Source of the DNA: an uncultured Oscillospiraceae bacterium
GTDB lineage: Bacteria; Bacillota; Clostridia; Oscillospirales; Acutalibacteraceae
DNA: 64,000 nucleotides
Direction: 5' to 3'
Assembly (NCBI GenBank): GCA_900547305.1
Contig: URGH01000001.1
Location: 32,304 to 96,303, forward strand
Shown: in pieces, positions 34,963 to 44,170 of the stretch
How the letters are laid out: each line of letters opens with the position of its first letter
Position numbering within the stretch: the first letter of the stretch is position 1
Program-made: the position numbers and the translations under genes
Notes under the pieces: model-generated
Told to the model about the DNA's origin: nothing
Databases searched by the model: none
Seen by the model: the letters and a program-made list of their open reading frames with translations, nothing else

Positions 34963-35954
34963 TTATAAAGCCCCAGCACTTTCTCTGTTCTGCTTATCAC
35001 CATATCGCGCAGTATTTGCGGCTCTAATACCTTTACCCTATCGCCGTAGCTTATGACCCACGAAACCAGCGCGTCGGAAAGCGCCGCACGAACGGTAAAG
35101 CAAAAGTCTTCGTCTGTTACCTTTTTAATAAAAATATCCTCACCGAAGCGGTCGGCTACCTGCTCGGTTATTTTTTTGCTGCATTTCAGCTCAATATCGT
35201 ATATTTCGCCGCCGTGCATACCGAAAAGCTTTGCGGTGTAATCCGGCGTATCAAAGTAATCGGTGTATTCGCTCACTTCCGAAAAATGCCGCTGCGGCAT
35301 ATCGGTTATTTCCACCTTATACATTCTGTCAAGCCGCAAATGAATTAAATTATCGTACTTTTCGTAATTGCCTATAACATAGTAGTGGTCGTCCTGCCAG
35401 GTAAGCGCGTAGGGGCTTATAAGCATTTCCCTTTTCTGCTTTTCTATAGTTCTGTCGGGCGAGAGCACGCGGTTTACATACTCAAAGTTTATTTTCTTTT
35501 TCTCTGATACCGCGCGGCTTATTTTATCAATACTGTAAAATATTTCTTCATTAACCGATTTTGCGCAGGAGGAAAAGTAAACGCGGTTTTCCCTTTTCTG
35601 CGCCTGATAGCGTGAAACAAAGGAGTCCAGCTTTTTTACAAGCTCGCGGGTTTTCGCCGCGCTTATAAACCCCGCCGTGCGCACCGCGTCTGCCAGCAGG
35701 TAAATCTCGGGCTCTTCAAACTCGCGCGATGCCAAAAACCACCCTCTCGGCGAACCCGAGCGCACAATATCCGCGCCGTAATCGGTAAGAGCGGATATAT
35801 CGGCATAAACCGATTTACGCTCGGCGGCAATACCCTGCGAGTCAAGATACTCGCATATATCCGCCGCGGTAACGGGGTGCTCCTCGTCGCTTTCACGCTT
35901 TAAAAAATCTAAAATATAAAGTATTTTCAGGCGTTGCCCCTGCTTTTTTGCCAT
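34959..35954 (-). CDS. WYL-domain transcriptional regulator
   Basis: 331 residues. N-terminal winged helix (ILYILDFLKRESDEEHPVTAADICEYL), a middle WYL domain (~140-215: INFEYVNRVLSP, ISPYALTWQDDHYYVIGNYEKYDNLIHLRLDRM) and a C-terminal WCX extension (~235-325). WYL proteins bind nucleotides or DNA ends and often control stress genes. The start lies 28 bases inside the RNase M5 gene. Its target is unknown; the palindrome beside its stop is a possible autoregulated or neighbouring site. Confidence 0.9.
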   Translation of the reverse strand: MAKKQGQRLKILYILDFLKRESDEEHPVTAADICEYLDSQGIAAERKSVYADISALTDYGADIVRSGSPRGWFLASREFEEPEIYLLADAVRTAGFISAAKTRELVKKLDSFVSRYQAQKRENRVYFSSCAKSVNEEIFYSIDKISRAVSEKKKINFEYVNRVLSPDRTIEKQKREMLISPYALTWQDDHYYVIGNYEKYDNLIHLRLDRMYKVEITDMPQRHFSEVSEYTDYFDTPDYTAKLFGMHGGEIYDIELKCSKKITEQVADRFGEDIFIKKVTDEDFCFTVRAALSDALVSWVISYGDRVKVLEPQILRDMVISRTEKVLGLYN

Positions 35955-36535
35955 AAAGCGACCCTTTCCTTAAATTCATCATATGTCAGCATATTGTTTA
36001 AAACGTCAAGCATTGCAGACGAAGAAAGGCTTTGCGGCAACTCTGAAAAGCGTAAAAAATCCCGCCGTGCGGCGGCGCTGTCCGCTCTGCCCGAAAGCCC
36101 CGCCGAGAACATATCTGTCTTGGTTATCCTCCGTTTTTCGGGCGGATGAACTGTCAAAACCCCGCTTTTTGCAAGCGCCGCGGCTATAATTTCGTGCGAC
36201 ATTCCCTCAACGCCCAAAAGCCCCTCTTTTGAATATTTCGCCTTTCGCCGCTCCTTGCCCTTAAGCTCGGGAACATAGACGTTTATAATCTCTGTATCCC
36301 CCAAAATTTTTTTAAGGTAGGCGCGTATAACCGCCCCCGCGCTGTCGGAATCGGTCATAACAATAACGCCCTTTTCCCGCGCCGCCGTTCTTATAAGCGC
36401 CGTTTTCTCGGGGTTTTTGAAAATTCCGAAGCCGTCAGTCGGAATTATAAGCGCGTCAATAACGTTTTCAAGGGTGATTTTATCGTACTTTCCCTCAACA
36501 ATTACGGGTCGGTCAAGCCTTATCAACGCTTTCAC
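35927..36535 (-). CDS. rnmV: Ribonuclease M5-like Toprim protein (5S rRNA maturation)
   Basis: About 202 residues. The Toprim motifs are VIVEGKYDK (catalytic Glu) and VIVMTDSDSAG (DxD), and a C-terminal RNase M5 domain follows (ELKGKERRKAKYSKEGLLGVEGMS). RNase M5 trims the 5S rRNA precursor at double-stranded sites. Start uncertain: GTG 36535 or TTG 36526, both overlapping the holA end; AAAGGG lies just upstream. The wider frame to 36565 has no site. Confidence 0.87.
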   Translation of the reverse strand: MKALIRLDRPVIVEGKYDKITLENVIDALIIPTDGFGIFKNPEKTALIRTAAREKGVIVMTDSDSAGAVIRAYLKKILGDTEIINVYVPELKGKERRKAKYSKEGLLGVEGMSHEIIAAALAKSGVLTVHPPEKRRITKTDMFSAGLSGRADSAAARRDFLRFSELPQSLSSSAMLDVLNNMLTYDEFKERVALWQKSRGNA

Positions 36536-37571
36536 CCTTTGCAATAATATATATAAGCCGCACAATCAGCTGCTCAAGCACGGTTCTGGGGTCAGCCCCG
36601 AAGGATTTTAACTGCCTGTCGGCAGCAAGCAGCGCGTCAAAGCTTAAAGAAAGCCTTTTGAAATCGAATTTTGAAAGGTTCTGCGCGGCGCGGTCAAGCA
36701 CAAACTCGCGCCCCTTATAGCCGAACTCCGCCGCGATTTCGGGGTTTTTCAGCCCCTTTTTACGGCAGACAAAAACACGGTATAAATCAACATAAGCCGA
36801 CGACACGGTGTATAATATAATCATAGGTTCAAGTCGCATGAAGAAAAGCTCGTCAAGGGTTTTAAGCGCACCGCCCGCGTCCCGCGCAAATATATGCTTT
36901 GAAAGGTTGTAAACCGAAGCCTCTACCGTTTTTACCGACACCAAATCCACATCCTCCCGCGTTATGGTGCCGCCCGGCAGGTAAAAGCAGAGCTTGTTAA
37001 GCTCGTTTTGAAGTGTTGAAATATCCTCTCCTGCCGTTTCAACAAGGTATTTCGCCGCGGCAGGCTCAAAGGTGCAGCCCCGCTTATGAGCGCCGTCGGT
37101 CAGCATTTTAACAAGCTCTGGCACTCTGCGGTGGTTTAGCAGCACCGCGCACCCGCCGCCCTTTTCGGTTTTTGAAATCAGCTTTTTAAGCCGCGCGCTT
37201 TTTTTCGGGTCGGGAAACAGCGAATCGAACCATATAACAAAAACCGCGTCGTCGGTCGGGTTTGTAACAAGGCTTAAAAGTTTTTCAAAGTCACCCGCGC
37301 CGCAGCGCTCAATATCATAGTCGCAAAGCACCGCGCACTTTTTATCCGACATTACGGGCAGCTGCTCCAAAAAGTCGTACACATCCTGCAAATCACAGTC
37401 CGCACCGAAACGGCTGTAATTGAAAATATCGTCCTTATCAGAAATCAGCGCGGTTATTTTATCAACATACATGCGCTTTAAAAAGTCGTCCTCACCCAGT
37501 ATTATGTAAACCGGAGACAAAACTCCGCTTTTAATCTGTCCTTTCAGCGTGTCTTCATATATCACAGCCAT
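36513..37571 (-). CDS. holA: DNA polymerase III subunit delta
   Basis: 352 residues. VYIILGEDDFLKRMYVDKI at the start, VIWFDSLFPDPKKSARLKKLI in the second domain and LQNELNKLCFYLPGGTITREDV in the third are typical of HolA, the clamp-loader wrench that opens the sliding clamp. It follows comEC directly and overlaps its end by 10 bases, a common Firmicutes order. Confidence 0.93.
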   Translation of the reverse strand: MAVIYEDTLKGQIKSGVLSPVYIILGEDDFLKRMYVDKITALISDKDDIFNYSRFGADCDLQDVYDFLEQLPVMSDKKCAVLCDYDIERCGAGDFEKLLSLVTNPTDDAVFVIWFDSLFPDPKKSARLKKLISKTEKGGGCAVLLNHRRVPELVKMLTDGAHKRGCTFEPAAAKYLVETAGEDISTLQNELNKLCFYLPGGTITREDVDLVSVKTVEASVYNLSKHIFARDAGGALKTLDELFFMRLEPMIILYTVSSAYVDLYRVFVCRKKGLKNPEIAAEFGYKGREFVLDRAAQNLSKFDFKRLSLSFDALLAADRQLKSFGADPRTVLEQLIVRLIYIIAKGESVDKA

Positions 37572-39076
37572 TTTAATTTTCTGCCCCTTTCGCTTGCAAT
37601 CTTCTGATAAATTTCATTAAGCCTTTGTTTATAAAGGTGCTTTTTAAAGGCGAGCAGAGCGGCTGTTACCGCGATTAAAAGGAAGAGCGAAGCGTAAAAT
37701 TCCCCTGTTCCCATATCTGAGGCAGCAAACGGCAGCGAGCCGAAAAGATTTATAATCCGGTTAATGTAATTCGCGGCAAACTCGGCGGCGATAAACAAAA
37801 GCCGCGATATATGCGGGAAACAAAGGCTTAAAAGCAGAGCCACGGCGGAAATTTGCAGGTCGATGCCCGCTACCGCGTCTATCAGCAAATTGGTGAATAC
37901 CGAAACGTTTGAAATATAACCGAAGGTGTAAATTGAAACCGGCAATGTGAAAAGCGTAGCGGAAAGGGTTACAAATATTGCCGAGGCAAAAGCGTATGCC
38001 GCTCCCGTTTTTAAAAGTTTTCTTTCCTTAATAAAATCAAGGCACGGCATAGCCACCGAAACAATGCCGAGGGTAGAAAGGAACGAAAGCTGAAAGGAAA
38101 TGCTGAAAACGGTAAACGGCGAAACAATAAACAGCAGTGCCGCCGCGCCGCCCAAAGAGTTTTCGGCAGTGTTATCACGTTCCGCCAGAATACTTGCGGC
38201 TACAAAAAGCGAACAGAAGCCCGCGCGCAGAATTGATTTTGTAAAGCCGCATACCGTCGCCATAAAAAGCACGGTTGCGAACATAACAATCGCCCTTAAA
38301 TACTTATTGTAAAAATGCTTTTTAATAAAGAACGCGGTAAGCCCCACAATAACCGACAGGTGCATACCAGAAACCACCATAACATGGCTTACGCCCGCAT
38401 TCTTGATATTTGCGTAAAATCCATCCGAAAGGTACGAGCGGTCGCCAATTGTAATTGCCAAAACGGTAGCCGCCTCGTCATAACCCATATTTGAAAACAG
38501 CGTATTTTTAATATACCTGCGTATGTTCCCTATTATATGCAGAACGGGGTCGTCGTTCCCGTTTTCAACCCTTATGTTTTTAAGGCTGCCGCGCAGGAAT
38601 ATTCCCTCGGAGTAATATGCCCTTTTCTGCGCGCCGTTTTTAAAGGTTGAAAGAGACGCGCTTGCCTCTATGCGGTTGCCGTACTCGGGCGCAGTACCGC
38701 CGTAGCAGCTGCAAAGTATACGCGTGCCCTTTTTAATACCGCCGCATTTGCAAACCTCCAAAACCTCGCTTGTATATGTTCCGTGGTCCTCCGGCTCGCT
38801 TACAACCGTAAACTCACCTTTTACGGTATCGCCGTTGAGCTTCGACAAATCAGCCGCCTTTGCGGACGCCAAAAGAATACTGACTGTCGTAACAGTCAGT
38901 ATGAGAGTAACGATTATTTCGGCGGGGCGACGGAAATACACGGCTGAAAAGAACAAAATTATCAGAATTATACCGCAGAAAAATACGGCGGATTGCGAGT
39001 AAAAGCCCGCAACGCACAGCGCAGCGGAAATAACCGCGCAAAAAAGCATGGGGCGTTTTTTTAAATAATCCGCCAT
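37562..39076 (-). CDS. comEC: ComEC/Rec2-family protein without the metallo-beta-lactamase domain
   Basis: 504 residues. N-terminal helices and an OB-like extracellular domain (~75-160), then the competence domain with the block NAGVSHVMVVSGMHLSVIVGLTAFF and many membrane helices to ~480. Full ComEC (~750) carries a C-terminal beta-lactamase-like nuclease domain; this one ends with ~30 basic residues instead. It would form the DNA import channel in competence, or a remnant of it. GGAGATGAAATGTT precedes ATG 39076, only 6 bases after the flippase stop. Confidence 0.87.
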   Translation of the reverse strand: MADYLKKRPMLFCAVISAALCVAGFYSQSAVFFCGIILIILFFSAVYFRRPAEIIVTLILTVTTVSILLASAKAADLSKLNGDTVKGEFTVVSEPEDHGTYTSEVLEVCKCGGIKKGTRILCSCYGGTAPEYGNRIEASASLSTFKNGAQKRAYYSEGIFLRGSLKNIRVENGNDDPVLHIIGNIRRYIKNTLFSNMGYDEAATVLAITIGDRSYLSDGFYANIKNAGVSHVMVVSGMHLSVIVGLTAFFIKKHFYNKYLRAIVMFATVLFMATVCGFTKSILRAGFCSLFVAASILAERDNTAENSLGGAAALLFIVSPFTVFSISFQLSFLSTLGIVSVAMPCLDFIKERKLLKTGAAYAFASAIFVTLSATLFTLPVSIYTFGYISNVSVFTNLLIDAVAGIDLQISAVALLLSLCFPHISRLLFIAAEFAANYINRIINLFGSLPFAASDMGTGEFYASLFLLIAVTAALLAFKKHLYKQRLNEIYQKIASERGRKLKWL

Positions 39077-39082
39077 AACATT

Positions 39083-40522
39083 TCATCTCCGTCTCAATGG
39101 TTTTAAAAGTTTACTCAAAATCGCCGATAATATTCGGTTGCCTGTTACAAGATTAAATACAAAATAAATAATTCCGCCCAATGCCGTGCAAAGAATTATG
39201 GTGAATAAACTTCCTACTTTGCAATAATTTTTTAATAACAGAACCGCTAAAGCCATAATCAATGTGCCTAAAAACGCTTGCAACAACCCCTTTTTCGTAG
39301 CAGAAAACGGTATTCGACGCTTTATATAGACATACTGATATGCGTCAACAAAAAACTCGCTCGCAACCGAAGCAATTGCAGCGCCTACCGCACCTAAAAT
39401 CGGAATCAACAGCCAATTCATTGCAATATTTAAAACACAGGCAATAATATATGCGGGCAGACGTTTTTTTTCGTTACCGGTGCATATCATAAGCTGGTAG
39501 CATAAAAGGTTGGCAACCGTTTTTATAAGAATCATTGCCGAAAGTACCCGCATTGCCGGAGTACCCGGCAGAAATGCATTTCCGAATAAAAACGATAAAA
39601 GTTCAGGCGAAAGAATAATCACGCCCGCAAATATCGGAACTGAAATAAAAATTGTCGCGTCAAGAGCCTTATTTACAAGCTCGACAAATTTATTCCTATC
39701 GGTATTGTAATATATGCTCAATCTCGGCAATAAAACCGTTATTGCCGCAAGACACACATTTATCGAAATTTCAACTATACGAAAAGCATTTGAATAATAT
39801 CCTGCCACGGTTTTATTAACCATTTTACCAAGCATAGTTATATCAATATGGCTGTATATACTCCACAAAAAGGCAGAAGCCGAAATATAGAAAAGCGGCT
39901 TTAAATGCTTTTTGATGGAAATATCTTTTATTCTGAACTTAACAAATTTTCTTGCGTGGAAAATATTAAAAATATAATTGCTTCCCTGAGCCAGCGCAAT
40001 AATCAAAGCATATATGCCGCAATCCTGTTTCGTCCTTACAAATAGTATAACAGCAACGGTTGAAATAAATTTAATTATGATGCTCCGAATTGCAATATAT
40101 ACATAGTCTTCTTCGCCCTGATAAAACCAATCAATATTTATGAAATTAAAAACAATAGAAAGAACAAATATTGCCGAAAGCTTTTTGTCAAGTATAAGTC
40201 CGTTTCCGAAAACAAACAGTATAAGATATGTCAAAAGCGCCAAGGAAGTCAGAATAAAATTGATTGTAAAAAGAGAAGAATAGACTACATTCTTCTCTTT
40301 TAAATTGTCACGCTGTTTGGCAATTTCCCTTACACCGTATATCGCTAATCCGCCGCCGGCTGCCGTAACAAAATAACTAACCAAATTTTGAGCATAAGAA
40401 ACTGCGCCTACACCGGCAGGCAAAAGCACCCGCGATACATACATTGTAGTTATGAGCGGAAACGCCAGATTAGCTGTTGTATATATTATGTTAAATACAG
40501 AGTTTTTAGTTACGGATTTCAT
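39083..40522 (-). CDS. Polysaccharide flippase (Wzx/MATE-like)
   Basis: 479 residues with about 14 hydrophobic segments. VSYAQNLVSYFVTAAGGGLAIYGVREIA, NIDWFYQGEEDYVYIAIRS and a C-terminal positive tail are typical of the PST/Wzx family. It moves lipid-linked sugar repeats to the outer face. GAGGTATAA precedes ATG 40522. The gene is visibly richer in A+T than comEC behind it. Confidence 0.9.
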   Translation of the reverse strand: MKSVTKNSVFNIIYTTANLAFPLITTMYVSRVLLPAGVGAVSYAQNLVSYFVTAAGGGLAIYGVREIAKQRDNLKEKNVVYSSLFTINFILTSLALLTYLILFVFGNGLILDKKLSAIFVLSIVFNFINIDWFYQGEEDYVYIAIRSIIIKFISTVAVILFVRTKQDCGIYALIIALAQGSNYIFNIFHARKFVKFRIKDISIKKHLKPLFYISASAFLWSIYSHIDITMLGKMVNKTVAGYYSNAFRIVEISINVCLAAITVLLPRLSIYYNTDRNKFVELVNKALDATIFISVPIFAGVIILSPELLSFLFGNAFLPGTPAMRVLSAMILIKTVANLLCYQLMICTGNEKKRLPAYIIACVLNIAMNWLLIPILGAVGAAIASVASEFFVDAYQYVYIKRRIPFSATKKGLLQAFLGTLIMALAVLLLKNYCKVGSLFTIILCTALGGIIYFVFNLVTGNRILSAILSKLLKPLRRR

Positions 40523-40536
40523 TTATACCTCTTTAT

Positions 40537-41643
40537 CTAAGCAATGCCCGAAAAAAAGTCGCACAAAACAGAAGACTCCGTCTTAATATCAAAATTAGAT
40601 TTTTTGACCTTTTCGACAGCATCCTGAATTTCAATCTTTGCCATTTCAAGAACGGCGATGCTCCAGTTATAAGGAGTATCATTCAAATTCATAAATTTAA
40701 CGCAACCGGTTATGTCTGCCGCAGGCGGAAGTGCGTTTGACAGAACACACGGCACACCGCACGCCTGTGCCTCTATAGCACTTAAACCTAAACCTTCAGC
40801 AAGCGAAGGTAACAAAAAAACATCGCTTGCCTTGTAATAACCATCAACTTCCGTTTTAAAGCCGGTGAATATAACGTTTTCTTCTATATTAAGTTCACGT
40901 GCTTTATTCAAAAGTTCTTTTTTAAGTTCGCCGTCGCCTACAAACAAAAGAACCGCACGCTTTTCAGAATTTAAAACTTCTTTGAAAATATCAAGCATAA
41001 AACTCTGATTTTTTTCAAACGACATTCTTGCAACATGGCATATAACCAAACGTTTTTCAATATTTAAAGCCTTTCTGACCTGATTTCTTCTAGGCGCATC
41101 CGGGTGAAAAATATCCGTGTTTACGGCATTATTTATAATTTTTATATTTCCGTATACTTTTTCGGGAAACATAAATTCCCCCGCCTTTTCAGAGCAAGCC
41201 CAAAAGTCTGTTGCGTATTTATCTATTATCCGCTTGTTCTTATTATGAAACAGCGGAACCAGATATTTCATTAAGCGACCCGTCCAATAAAGACGCGTAC
41301 CGTGACTGTGTGCAATTCTTACCGGAACATTATATTTTTTCCCGAATTTTAAAAAATCTATATTGGTCAGACCGGCAAAATTCGCCCATACCGCACTGTA
41401 ATGATTTTCGCCGAATATTTTTTTAAGTTCCTTCTTGTATTTTCGTCTTTGTTTCAGTCGGTTAGGTAAGTAAAATACTTTTCCGCCGTTTTCAACTATG
41501 CTGTCTTCAAGAGAAAATTTATGCCCGAAAACAGCGTAATCACAGGCGATAATATCATTAGGAAAATTATCGGTGTATGACTTAACTACCTGTTCTACAC
41601 CGCCCGCCGGATCTTTCAAGCCGTAAATCAGTATTTTTTTCAT
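40537..41643 (-). CDS. Family 4-type glycosyltransferase
   Basis: 368 residues, GT-B fold. The nucleotide-sugar half is clear: CHVARMSFEKNQSFMLDIF, LLFVGDGELKKELLNKARELN, VIFTGFKTEVDGYYKASDVFLLPSLAEGLGLSAIEAQACGVP with the EAQ/E pair of retaining GT4 enzymes. Adds a sugar to the growing repeat unit on the cytosolic face. ATG overlaps the polymerase stop (ATGA). Confidence 0.9.
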   Translation of the reverse strand: MKKILIYGLKDPAGGVEQVVKSYTDNFPNDIIACDYAVFGHKFSLEDSIVENGGKVFYLPNRLKQRRKYKKELKKIFGENHYSAVWANFAGLTNIDFLKFGKKYNVPVRIAHSHGTRLYWTGRLMKYLVPLFHNKNKRIIDKYATDFWACSEKAGEFMFPEKVYGNIKIINNAVNTDIFHPDAPRRNQVRKALNIEKRLVICHVARMSFEKNQSFMLDIFKEVLNSEKRAVLLFVGDGELKKELLNKARELNIEENVIFTGFKTEVDGYYKASDVFLLPSLAEGLGLSAIEAQACGVPCVLSNALPPAADITGCVKFMNLNDTPYNWSIAVLEMAKIEIQDAVEKVKKSNFDIKTESSVLCDFFSGIA

Positions 41644-43130
41644 TTTTCTTCACCGCCAGAGCATTTACAGCAAATCTTATAAATTAAGCTATTGTTATCT
41701 ATTTCCGAAACAGAATATAAATTTCCGAGTAAAACAAAGAACAGCAACGAGCTGACGGAAAAGACAAAAAATACATCCGAAACGAAAAATGCCCCTATCG
41801 ATACAGTTACAAAGCATATAAAAGAAATAAATATATCTGCGTTAAAGCCTTTTTTTAATGTTGATTTTATAAATGTAACAGCGATATATATTAAAGCCGT
41901 AAGCATTACCAATGCACCGATGATTCCGGTATTTACCAGAATTTCCAAATACGAACAGTGAGTCACCCAGCCATATTTTCCCATAACGGTATTCGGTGTT
42001 TTTTCTTTTGCAATGGCAACCGCATTTCGTGGCGATGTTCCTAAAACAGGCGTTGTCTTGAAAACGGTCAATCCGGCCTTCCAACGTTCAAAACGCCCGT
42101 TTGAATAATCGTCTTTTTGATCTTTACGTTTTATTTTTTCAATCTCTTCTTTCTCAAATTCTTCATCGGATATATTATGATTCTCTTTTAAATTTAAAAT
42201 TTCAATATTTCCAAGTCTATAAATATCATCATATATGTTGACGATAGCCTCTCTCCCTTCGGCAGAAATTGGCATATTAATTGCTTTTTTAATGCCGGGA
42301 ATAGTCCATAACAAGCCGAAGTATGCTCCGAATAATCCGAGAGACACGCATACGGATAACAAAACTCCGCCGACAGCACGCCTTTTGTCTGTTTTTATAA
42401 AGGATAAGAAAATGTATAACGATGCAATAATCGGTACCGTTAAAAGTATTAATACTCCCGAACGCGAAAGGGAAAGAACAATGAATAACATTTGGAAAAA
42501 TATATTAAGTCCGTATATTATATATGCCCAAACCTTTTTGTATTCAAACATGAAGTAAACAGAAGCGAAAACCGAAACAATTGATACATAGGCAATTACA
42601 TTCGGATCACCGAATACGCCCCAGAGCCTGCCGTATTCTTTATTGAATCCCTGTGCACCTGTGCCTATGTTTGCAATTACTTCATAATCAATCGAGAAAA
42701 GGTACATACCTATCGAAACAAGTACGAAAAAACACAAGGTTGTAATTACGGTGTTTAAAATGATTTTTAAATTTTTTCTTTTATCGGATTCCGTACCCCA
42801 TGAAAAAAACAAAAAATATTCAAGAACCATAGCGGCAATGCATTTAATATTTGAGGCAATTCCGTATTTATAGTTCACTATACTGGATATTATTGATATA
42901 GCAATAAAGGCAACAAAAAAATCGCTTACCTTTCCCCTTAAACAATTTTTTTCTGATATAAAATCTATAAAAATCAGTAAAAAACCAATAAGAAAAAACG
43001 CAACCGAGACTATTGTTTTGTCAATTAAAAATTGCAACGGCATAATTTCGCGTATAATCAAATATACGGTTAAAATTATTAAATATGCAGTTTTAACTAT
43101 TCCCTTAGCACATTTTAATTTGTTTAGCAT
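41640..43130 (-). CDS. O-antigen polymerase/ligase-like membrane protein (Wzy)
   Basis: 496 residues with ~12 hydrophobic segments and a large loop near 300-380. KAGLTVFKTTPVLGTSPRNAVAIA followed by THCSYLEILVNTGIIGALVML is the Wzy_C (O-antigen ligase) motif with its histidine. It would polymerise the repeat unit exported by the flippase. A short run of acidic residues (SDEEFEKEEIEK) lies in the loop. A+T-rich like its neighbours. Confidence 0.87.
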   Translation of the reverse strand: MLNKLKCAKGIVKTAYLIILTVYLIIREIMPLQFLIDKTIVSVAFFLIGFLLIFIDFISEKNCLRGKVSDFFVAFIAISIISSIVNYKYGIASNIKCIAAMVLEYFLFFSWGTESDKRKNLKIILNTVITTLCFFVLVSIGMYLFSIDYEVIANIGTGAQGFNKEYGRLWGVFGDPNVIAYVSIVSVFASVYFMFEYKKVWAYIIYGLNIFFQMLFIVLSLSRSGVLILLTVPIIASLYIFLSFIKTDKRRAVGGVLLSVCVSLGLFGAYFGLLWTIPGIKKAINMPISAEGREAIVNIYDDIYRLGNIEILNLKENHNISDEEFEKEEIEKIKRKDQKDDYSNGRFERWKAGLTVFKTTPVLGTSPRNAVAIAKEKTPNTVMGKYGWVTHCSYLEILVNTGIIGALVMLTALIYIAVTFIKSTLKKGFNADIFISFICFVTVSIGAFFVSDVFFVFSVSSLLFFVLLGNLYSVSEIDNNSLIYKICCKCSGGEEK

Positions 43131-43136
43131 TTGTTT

Positions 43137-44165
43137 TCATCTTCCTTTTATCAAGCTTGCAAATACCACCATTACATAGCAAAGATTGACTTTTTTTTGT
43201 TTTAAAATATGCGCTACAATTTTAAAAACAATGTCCTTTGGTTCAAATTCCTCAAGCGCCGCAATCGTAGTTTCGTCACATAAAACATCGCTAATAAAGT
43301 TCTTTTGCTCTTTTACAGTCATATCTGCCTTTTCGCTTCTGTTACGTAAAAACACAGATATAATATGCTTGATATGCGAACAAATAACCGTTTGGCGGGA
43401 ATCATAATCGTTATTGCCCGTAATTTTCAAAAAGTCCTTCTCAAGTGAGAATTTACGTTTTGCCAAATCATAAAACTCAGGTGTATACGTATTTACCAGG
43501 GTCTCGTGTGCCGGTTTTCTGTAATTATAAAGGCAATCCGAAATAACTTTAATTTTTCCTGCTTTTGAAAACAAGTCTATATTGAATAAAAAATCTTCAA
43601 TTAACTTTGTTCGCTCAAAAGCAGCGCCGTTTTCCTCAAGAAAAAGCCTTCTGTAAACTTTGTTGCAAGCATAAGGAAAAAGCTTTGTTTCTGACAAATC
43701 TAAAAAGAGTTTTCCGTTAGATTTCAATGAGCCGCTACATTTCTCCGTATTTTTGAATACATCCGTATGTTTAACCTTCCCGTTTTTGTCATAATACACT
43801 CTTTTCATTCCAAAAACGAGAATATCTGTATCGACTTCCAAAAAAGCAAGTATATTTTCAAGCGTGTTCGGTTCAATAGTATCGTCCGAATCAACGAAAA
43901 GTATATACTCACCGTCGACAAAAGTTAATCCGGTGTTTCTTGCCATACCAAGACCCTGATTTTCCTGCTTATGAATAACCGTAATTCTATTGTCGTATTC
44001 AGCATATTCGTCACAAATCAGCGGACAATTATCTGGGGACTTATCGTCAACCAATATAAGTTGAAAATATCCGTAAGTTTGATTTATGATGCTCTCTATA
44101 GCCTCTCGAATATACCTTTCAACATTATAGACCGGCATTATTATTGAAAATTTGACTTTACCCAC
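43137..44165 (-). CDS. Family 2 glycosyltransferase
   Basis: 342 residues. N-terminal GT-A domain: FSIIMPVYNVERYIREAIESI, LILVDDKSPDNCP, NTGLTFVDGEYILFVDSDDTIEP (DxD). The C-terminal ~120 residues are basic and helical, without membrane segments. Starts with GTG 44165, preceded by GGGGAG. A+T-rich compared with the GT2 gene just upstream. Acceptor and sugar unknown. Confidence 0.9.
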   Translation of the reverse strand: MGKVKFSIIMPVYNVERYIREAIESIINQTYGYFQLILVDDKSPDNCPLICDEYAEYDNRITVIHKQENQGLGMARNTGLTFVDGEYILFVDSDDTIEPNTLENILAFLEVDTDILVFGMKRVYYDKNGKVKHTDVFKNTEKCSGSLKSNGKLFLDLSETKLFPYACNKVYRRLFLEENGAAFERTKLIEDFLFNIDLFSKAGKIKVISDCLYNYRKPAHETLVNTYTPEFYDLAKRKFSLEKDFLKITGNNDYDSRQTVICSHIKHIISVFLRNRSEKADMTVKEQKNFISDVLCDETTIAALEEFEPKDIVFKIVAHILKQKKVNLCYVMVVFASLIKGR

Positions 44166-44170
44166 TCGTT

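Noticed and set aside
43230..43260. GGTTCAAATTCC, similar to a tRNA T-arm
   Set aside because: It lies inside the coding sequence of a GT2 gene, with no acceptor stem or anticodon arm around it. No tRNA was found anywhere in the window.
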